From contig PNNU01000076.1 of assembly GCA_013824385.1 (NCBI GenBank), positions 1 through 10,770 of the forward strand: a DNA stretch of 10,770 bases. Reading direction: 5' to 3'. The translations under genes were made by a program, and so were the position numbers. Of the stretch, positions 6,915-10,770 are shown in pieces; within the stretch, counting starts at the first letter, position 1, and each line of letters opens with the position of its first letter. The notes below the pieces were generated by a model. The model searched no databases and had not been told where the DNA came from. It saw nothing but the letters and a program-made list of their open reading frames with translations. Source of the stretch: Anaerolinea sp. Its GTDB lineage: Bacteria > Chloroflexota > Anaerolineae > Anaerolineales > Anaerolineaceae.

Positions 6915-7000
6915 ATAAATGGTAATAAACAGTCACAATCAGTCATTCTTATTGTTTATAAGTTAAAACGAGAAACATTTTTTTTGACTTTTTTAGGTTA
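6895..7000. repeat. 13-bp direct repeat pair (6895-6907 and 6988-7000)
   Basis: CTTTTTTAGGTTA occurs twice, with starts 93 bp apart, inside the 486-bp gap. The first copy forms the right part of the palindrome at 6891-6907. The pair may be tandem regulator-binding half sites or leftovers of duplication; the T-run lowers the significance. Confidence 0.4.
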
Positions 7001-7123
7001 CAAATGGATGATTCAATGTCTGTAATTCTCAAACTGTTATCTCATCTTCTTCAGTTTCAAATTTGTCTTTTTGTTAACCCAATGCGGCAAGTACTTTCTC
7101 TGTCTTAACTTGAATAAAGAGAA

Positions 7124-7185
7124 CCAGTAGGGGGTATAACCACCCGGTTTGTATCTGTCATTCAAAACTTTGCTTGTTGTTTCAT
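7124..7185 (-). pseudogene. Decayed N-terminal remnant of a second Gfo/Idh/MocA oxidoreductase
   Basis: Eighteen bases after the kinase stop, an ATG at 7183-7185 with GGGAG upstream opens MKQQAKF and then hits TGA. The intact oxidoreductase begins MKQQVRIC. Ignoring the stop, the alignment continues without gaps: a Met follows at the same place, and RV occurs where the intact protein has GAGRVG, with about half the bases identical over roughly 43 bp. The left limit is approximate. It looks like the start of a lost duplicate of the downstream oxidoreductase and could at most make an 8-codon peptide. Confidence 0.55.
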
Positions 7186-7203
7186 AAAGTGCTCCCAAAT
7201 GGA

Positions 7204-8742
7204 TTAATAGGTTGAAAAGAAATGAGAAAGGGTGCTTTCCATTTCAATGTATTTCTTAATGAGAGGTTGATAGAGATAATGGTTAGCTGCTGAGGGAATT
7301 AATGCGCTTCCATTCACAATGGCAGTATTTTTTGCATGGTCGGCAAGATTGTCAATCAATCCAGCAGCTTTACCGGCAACCATGGCAGCTCCCCAGGCTC
7401 CAAATTCGTTCCCCTTCAATCTTTGATACGGTACGTTCAACACATCTGCTTTAATCTGATTCCAAATTAGACTTCGAGCACCGCCGCCAACGGCTCTGGT
7501 TTCTGTCAGTTTCAAATCGGGAAGATTATCTTTCAAAATACTCAAGTACCATGCATATTCGAAAGCGATGCTTTCGAGGATGGCTTTGGCAAAATGGGCT
7601 TGAGTATGCGACCAGGATATCCCAATCCAGGCGCCGCGCATGACTGAATTGGAAGGACAAATACGTCCTCCTAGGTGGGGTGAGAATAACAAACCATCTG
7701 CACCTGGTTGAATGTTTTCAGCCATTTTGATGATCTCGGCATAAAGATCTTCATCTTTAAGTTTCTGCATTTCACCTTTGATAGTATTAAAGAAATTATC
7801 TCTAAACCATCTGAGCGCAATTCCACCGCCACCGATGTAGGCGAGGGGGTTCCATAACCCCGGGATGATGGAACGCATGGTGAGTAATGCCCTGTTTTTG
7901 GTATCCGCGACAAACTTATCAGTACAGCCTGCTAAAACCGCGGCGGTTCCGGCCACATCGAAAAGCATTCCCGGATGCACGATTCCTGCGCCAAGTGCAT
8001 TTGCAGCGGTATCACCTGCACCGGCGGCAATGATGGTTCCGGCTGCCAACCCAAAATCGGCAGCGTTTTTTTGATTCACTTCGCCGATCACGTCGCAAGG
8101 GTCAACGATGCGGGGCAGCTTGGATGAATCCATTCCGAACAGGTCACAAAGTTCCTGAGACCAGCACCCTTTTTGAACATCTGAGAAGCCAGAAAAGTGG
8201 AGGTATGTGTGATCGATGAATGCCTGGTCAGAAGACAGGTCTGCCAAACGACCGGCAACATAAGTGCCGGGCATTACGAATTTGACAGTTTTTTTATAAA
8301 CGTCAGGTTCTTCATTCTTCCACCACAGCATTTTTGGGCCGTGGTCACAAATGGGCGGGCAGCCGGTGAGAGAAGTAACCAGGTCGCCGGCTTCTTTATC
8401 CATCAGTTCAATATAGGGTTTGCAGCGCATATCAAGCCATGAGTCAAAGCGGGCGACCGGTTTGAAATCTTCGCCGATTAATCCGACCCCGGCCATTTGT
8501 GAATCAAAGGCAATAGCAGCGATTTCTTTGTTATCTATACCGCTTTCGCTAATACATTTTTTTATCGTATTGGCTGCGGATAAATAAAAATCTTCATTTT
8601 CCTGTTCAACGATCCCGGGTTTAGGGTGATACAACGGCACTTCAACAATGGCATCAGAAACCAGCTTGCCATCGATCTGATACAAGGCTGCTTTTGTGCT
8701 GCTGGTTCCGAGGTCCACACCTATGAGGTATTTTTTTGCCAT
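7204..8742 (-). CDS. FGGY-family carbohydrate kinase (xylulokinase-like)
   Basis: This 512-residue kinase phosphorylates a sugar, polyol or sugar acid with ATP. The first actin-like domain has the phosphate loop DLGTSSTK (10-17), a substrate segment FDSQMAG (79-85) and SWLDMRC (101-107). The catalytic base is Asp244 in GAGDTAANALGAG. The second domain has DVAGTAAV (262-269), a glycine-rich AYIGGGG (301-307) and the adenosine segment AVGGGARS (417-424). Length is normal for FGGY. The substrate (xylulose, ribulose, gluconate-type or another) cannot be set by motif. The ATG follows a GGAG site 39 bp downstream of the regulator, so the two are probably cotranscribed. Downstream is the 486-bp gap, which carries remnants suggesting that this kinase was once duplicated. 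Confidence 0.9.
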   Translation of the reverse strand: MAKKYLIGVDLGTSSTKAALYQIDGKLVSDAIVEVPLYHPKPGIVEQENEDFYLSAANTIKKCISESGIDNKEIAAIAFDSQMAGVGLIGEDFKPVARFDSWLDMRCKPYIELMDKEAGDLVTSLTGCPPICDHGPKMLWWKNEEPDVYKKTVKFVMPGTYVAGRLADLSSDQAFIDHTYLHFSGFSDVQKGCWSQELCDLFGMDSSKLPRIVDPCDVIGEVNQKNAADFGLAAGTIIAAGAGDTAANALGAGIVHPGMLFDVAGTAAVLAGCTDKFVADTKNRALLTMRSIIPGLWNPLAYIGGGGIALRWFRDNFFNTIKGEMQKLKDEDLYAEIIKMAENIQPGADGLLFSPHLGGRICPSNSVMRGAWIGISWSHTQAHFAKAILESIAFEYAWYLSILKDNLPDLKLTETRAVGGGARSLIWNQIKADVLNVPYQRLKGNEFGAWGAAMVAGKAAGLIDNLADHAKNTAIVNGSALIPSAANHYLYQPLIKKYIEMESTLSHFFSTY

Positions 8743-8781
8743 TAGTTTCTCCGCAAGTCTCTTATTGCTTGATTAATGGAG

Positions 8782-9582
8782 CTAAGATTTGGGCAATCCA
8801 GAGAAACTCGGAACGACTTCAACGTTTTTAGAATCATTATCGTGAAGGCGAAGCAGTTCAACTTCAAATCTTGAGCGGTCACCACGATGGACGGCGTGAT
8901 AATACTCCACCGGCTGTCCGTTTTCAGAAAAACTGATGCTGTCAAGCATCATTAAAGGTGCACCTTTTTCAATATCCAATAAATCGGCTTCTTCTTCATT
9001 TGCAGCCACCGCTTCAATGTATCTTTTTCCTTTGGCAATAAAAACATTGCATTCCTTTTCGAGGAATTCATACAAGGAACGATTAGACAGATCGAGTGTG
9101 GCGAGAGGCGGGCATAGATCAAAGGGGATGTAGGAAGTTACCAATTGAATTGGCTGATCGTTAATAAAACGCAATCGGCGGATGTCGATGACCTGGGTGC
9201 CAGGAGCGATGTTTAAAAATTGCGAAATTTTTTCAGAACAGGGAACAGTTCTTTGATGTAAAACCTTTGTGACAGGTTTTAAACCTCTTTCAACCATGTC
9301 TTGATAAAAACCGGTTAATTTTGCGATTAAACTCTCGTTGATTTTCGGCAGGGCAATAAAAGTACCCTTACCTTTGCGCCTGGTGATCACCCCTTCAAGT
9401 TCCAATTCCTTGAGGGATTGGCGCACAACCGTCCGGCTGATTTTGTATAATTCACATAAATCTTGTTCACCCGGAATCTGATCGCCAGGTAGCCAGGCCT
9501 TTTGTTTTACTTTATCCTTGAGAATATCCATCAATTGGATGTAGTAAGGAATATGACTCTCAAAATTTATCTTATCGCTCAT
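8782..9582 (-). CDS. GntR-family (HutC/UTRA) transcriptional regulator
   Basis: This 266-residue protein has an N-terminal winged helix (about residues 9-77). It shows the typical PYYIQLMDILKDKV, LPGDQIPGEQDL and SRTVVRQSLKELELEGV elements, then the wing RRKGKGTF. A UTRA ligand domain follows (about 85-250), ending with the characteristic PVEYYHAVHRGDRSRFEV. UTRA regulators normally bind a pathway sugar phosphate or related metabolite and are released from DNA. An ATG 15 bp upstream (9597) is possible, but it lacks a ribosome site; ATG 9582 has a G-rich GGGGACGGG just before it and is preferred. The gene is first in its operon and divergent from the epimerase gene. Matching inverted repeats lie at both divergent start points, so self-repression plus control of both units is expected. 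Confidence 0.92.
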   Translation of the reverse strand: MSDKINFESHIPYYIQLMDILKDKVKQKAWLPGDQIPGEQDLCELYKISRTVVRQSLKELELEGVITRRKGKGTFIALPKINESLIAKLTGFYQDMVERGLKPVTKVLHQRTVPCSEKISQFLNIAPGTQVIDIRRLRFINDQPIQLVTSYIPFDLCPPLATLDLSNRSLYEFLEKECNVFIAKGKRYIEAVAANEEEADLLDIEKGAPLMMLDSISFSENGQPVEYYHAVHRGDRSRFEVELLRLHDNDSKNVEVVPSFSGLPKS

Positions 9583-9608
9583 TTTTCCCGTCCCCATTTC
9601 TAAATTTT

Positions 9609-9630
9609 GTTGTAATCCTGTTATTACAAC
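9609..9630. promoter_or_regulatory. Inverted repeat GTTGTAAT-N6-ATTACAAC, candidate GntR operator
   Basis: A perfect 8-bp inverted repeat covers the predicted start point of the regulator transcript (near 9626). Its right part contains TGTTATTACA (9619-9628), which shares TGTNATNACA with the site at 9791-9800. GntR/HutC operators are commonly short palindromes of GT...AC form, which fits. The position implies autorepression. Confidence 0.6.
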
Positions 9631-9632
9631 TC

Positions 9633-9661
9633 ATTATAGGAATTTACTTCAATCATGTCAA
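9633..9661 (-). promoter_or_regulatory. Consensus sigma-70 promoter of the regulator-kinase unit
   Basis: On the minus strand, TTGACA (9656-9661) is followed after exactly 17 bp by TATAAT (9633-9638). Both hexamers are perfect consensus with ideal spacing, so a strong promoter needing repression is expected. The start is predicted near 9626, inside the inverted repeat. Confidence 0.8.
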
Positions 9662-9751
9662 TAGAAGAATCTTAAATTTTTGGATGACTGCAAAAAATAA
9701 GGCAAAAAGATTAAAATTTCTAATCATTTGTCCTTTTTAAAGTTAAATAGC

Positions 9752-9780
9752 TTGAATTCTCAAAAACCCGTGGTTATAAT
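9752..9780 (+). promoter_or_regulatory. Sigma-70 promoter of the epimerase gene
   Basis: TTGAAT (9752-9757), a 17-bp spacer and TATAAT (9775-9780) form a near-consensus promoter pointing at the plus-strand gene. The start is predicted near 9787, just ahead of the second inverted repeat. Confidence 0.75.
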
Positions 9781-9788
9781 AATGTTAT

Positions 9789-9802
9789 CCTGTAATGACA
9801 GG
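9789..9802. promoter_or_regulatory. Inverted repeat CCTGT-AATG-ACAGG, candidate GntR operator
   Basis: A 5-bp perfect inverted repeat with TGTAATGACA at its core lies within the first bases of the predicted epimerase transcript. It shares CCTGTNATNACA with 9617-9628 in the opposite promoter, so the same regulator probably binds both. Confidence 0.6.
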
Positions 9803-9900
9803 TCATCGTTTTTATGGTAAAAAGGGTTCACACAATTTGTTGTTATTTCAGTTTCTTAAAAACCTGATACACCAAAACCCAAAAATCCAGGAGGAATAAA

Positions 9901-10761
9901 ATGAAAGTTGGAATTGACAGTTATTGCTATCACCGGTTTTTCGGCGAAGTATATCCTGACCAAAAAGCGCCGGCAAAAAATATGACCATGCAAGATTTTC
10001 TTGTGCGGGCAAAAGAACTTAAAGTGGATGGTGTCTCGCTGGAATCCTGTTTCTTCCCTTCAACAGATTTAGGTTGGTTCAAAGAACTTAAAGCTCAATT
10101 GGATGATTATAAATTTGATCGTGTCTATGCCTGGGGACACCCCGATGGATTGGAACGCGGTCAAAACTGGACTGCTTATGAAGAAATGGTTACCATGATT
10201 CCGTATGCCAAGGCCATTGGTGCGGATGTAATGCGTGTGGTGGGCAGCAGCCTCATGTTCCGTCATGAACCGCATCAGCCCCAGATCAAAGCATTGGTCA
10301 AGATGTTCAAAAAAGCAGTCAAAGTTGCCAAAGACAACGGAGTTAAATTAGCAGTTGAAAACCATATTGATTTTACTGGTGATGAAATTTTGCAACTTCT
10401 TAATGAGGTCAACTCTGATCACTTTGGGTTGAATTTTGATACTGGCAATTTCCTCCGCTTGCTGGATGATCCCATCGCTGGCATGGAAAAACTTGCTCCT
10501 TATGTTTTAGCCACCCATGTAAAAGATTTGATGCCAGACAAAAATGCGCGCCCCACAGACTGGCATTTCTTCGCCGGAGTTCCGGTGGGCAAGGGTTTAA
10601 TTAATAATCAAGCACTCGCAGAATTGCTTTATAAAGCGAACTTCAAGGGCTTTTTGGCGGTCGAAATTGATCACCCCCACACAGATTGGACTGAGAGAGA
10701 AGACGAAGCAGTGGCCCTTAGTATCAAGGAATTGAAAAAGATCACATCAGCTTTAAAATAA
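9901..10761 (+). CDS. Xylose-isomerase-like TIM-barrel sugar isomerase/epimerase
   Basis: This 286-residue protein belongs to the AP-endonuclease-2/xylose-isomerase-like superfamily. A single metal site is complete: Glu153 (AVENH), Asp180 (NFDTGN), His206 (THVKD) and Glu255 (AVEIDH). This is the Glu-Asp-His-Glu pattern of ketose 3-epimerases, IolE-type dehydratases and related enzymes. The N-terminus MKVGIDSYCYH is the expected first strand, and AGGAGG lies six bases before the ATG. It is divergent from the operon but carries a matching operator, so it should act in the same pathway. Candidates are a keto-sugar or keto-acid epimerase, such as the IolO role in Thermotoga, an IolE-like dehydratase, or a decarboxylase such as 3-oxoisoapionate decarboxylase, which also uses this fold. 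A DNA-repair role is unlikely. The gene ends nine bases before the window edge, so any cotranscribed partner is unseen. Confidence 0.88.
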   Translation: MKVGIDSYCYHRFFGEVYPDQKAPAKNMTMQDFLVRAKELKVDGVSLESCFFPSTDLGWFKELKAQLDDYKFDRVYAWGHPDGLERGQNWTAYEEMVTMIPYAKAIGADVMRVVGSSLMFRHEPHQPQIKALVKMFKKAVKVAKDNGVKLAVENHIDFTGDEILQLLNEVNSDHFGLNFDTGNFLRLLDDPIAGMEKLAPYVLATHVKDLMPDKNARPTDWHFFAGVPVGKGLINNQALAELLYKANFKGFLAVEIDHPHTDWTEREDEAVALSIKELKKITSALK

Positions 10762-10770
10762 TCTGATTTT

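Larger units (their letters stand above)
6718..7203. other. 486-bp intergenic gap with gene remnants and candidate control sites
   Basis: No intact gene is seen on either strand. The stretch is more AT-rich than its neighbours and contains poly-T/poly-A tracts. Its two ends are imperfect copies of each other: 6706-6780 resembles 7174-7248, the latter reaching into the kinase end. Between them lie a candidate promoter, a hyphenated palindrome and a 13-bp direct repeat. No convincing intrinsic terminator (GC-rich stem plus T-run) was found, so read-through from the kinase gene is possible. Confidence 0.7.
9583..9900. promoter_or_regulatory. Divergent intergenic control region
   Basis: This 318-bp AT-rich stretch has no gene. 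It holds two outward-facing sigma-70-type promoters, each with a TGTNATNACA-containing inverted repeat at or just after the predicted start. The minus-strand leader to the regulator ATG is about 44 bases; the plus-strand leader to the epimerase ATG is about 114 bases. The central part (about 9662-9751) shows no clear motif. No riboswitch-like structure was recognised in the longer leader. Confidence 0.75.

Noticed and set aside
6961..7000. Intrinsic terminator from the T-rich runs in the 486-bp gap
   Set aside because: No stable GC-rich stem precedes the T-runs on either strand.
9803..9900. Riboswitch or attenuator in the epimerase leader
   Set aside because: Only weak, mismatched hairpins were seen and no known riboswitch core was recognised.
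9901..10761. Endonuclease IV-type DNA-repair enzyme
   Set aside because: It has the single-metal Glu-Asp-His-Glu pattern of sugar isomerases/epimerases, and its promoter carries the same box as the sugar operon.
1..10770. CRISPR array, insertion sequence, tRNA or rRNA
   Set aside because: No regularly spaced repeats, transposase-like frames, terminal inverted repeats or RNA-gene signatures were found.

Overview
This window is a bacterial carbohydrate or cyclitol catabolism locus. Nine intact genes and one gene cut by the left edge lie head-to-tail on the minus strand (DeoC-like aldolase at 1-390 up to a GntR-family regulator ending at 9582). One gene is divergent on the plus strand (9901-10761). 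The DNA is moderately AT-rich, most genes have strong AGGAGG-type ribosome sites, and both divergent promoters are close to the sigma-70 consensus. The gene mix and protein style would suit an anaerobic fermenter such as an Anaerolineae-type Chloroflexota. That taxonomic guess is weak because no taxonomic marker gene is present.

In the order transcribed on the minus strand, the genes are: a GntR/HutC regulator; an FGGY sugar kinase; a 486-bp gap holding decayed gene remnants and a possible internal promoter; a Gfo/Idh/MocA oxidoreductase (inositol-dehydrogenase-like); a zinc MDR polyol dehydrogenase; a phosphotriesterase-fold metal hydrolase; a cupin phosphoglucose isomerase; a D-2-hydroxyacid dehydrogenase; KDPG aldolase; a shikimate-dehydrogenase-like enzyme; and a DeoC-like aldolase that runs off the left edge. 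From the internal gap to the left edge the gene gaps are only 1 to 38 bp, so this part is almost certainly one transcription unit. The divergent gene encodes a xylose-isomerase-like TIM-barrel epimerase or isomerase.

The 9583-9900 intergenic region is a compact divergent control region. It has a TTGACA-N17-TATAAT promoter facing the regulator and a TTGAAT-N17-TATAAT promoter facing the epimerase. At or just after each predicted start point sits an inverted repeat containing TGTNATNACA. This is the expected arrangement for a GntR-type repressor that controls itself and both flanking units.

The functional reading is inference. The set IolG-like dehydrogenase, MDR dehydrogenase, metal hydrolase and TIM-barrel epimerase recalls the non-classical inositol pathway of Thermotoga maritima (IolG, IolM, IolN, IolO), which ends in a uronate that can feed KDPG aldolase. 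The extra shikimate-dehydrogenase-like enzyme, DeoC-like aldolase, cupin isomerase, hydroxyacid dehydrogenase and FGGY kinase do not fit that pathway. They suggest either two merged routes or an undescribed one. The most notable non-coding observation is a 68% identical 75-bp duplicated junction (kinase end plus oxidoreductase start) at both ends of the 486-bp gap, probably the scar of an old tandem kinase-oxidoreductase duplication.
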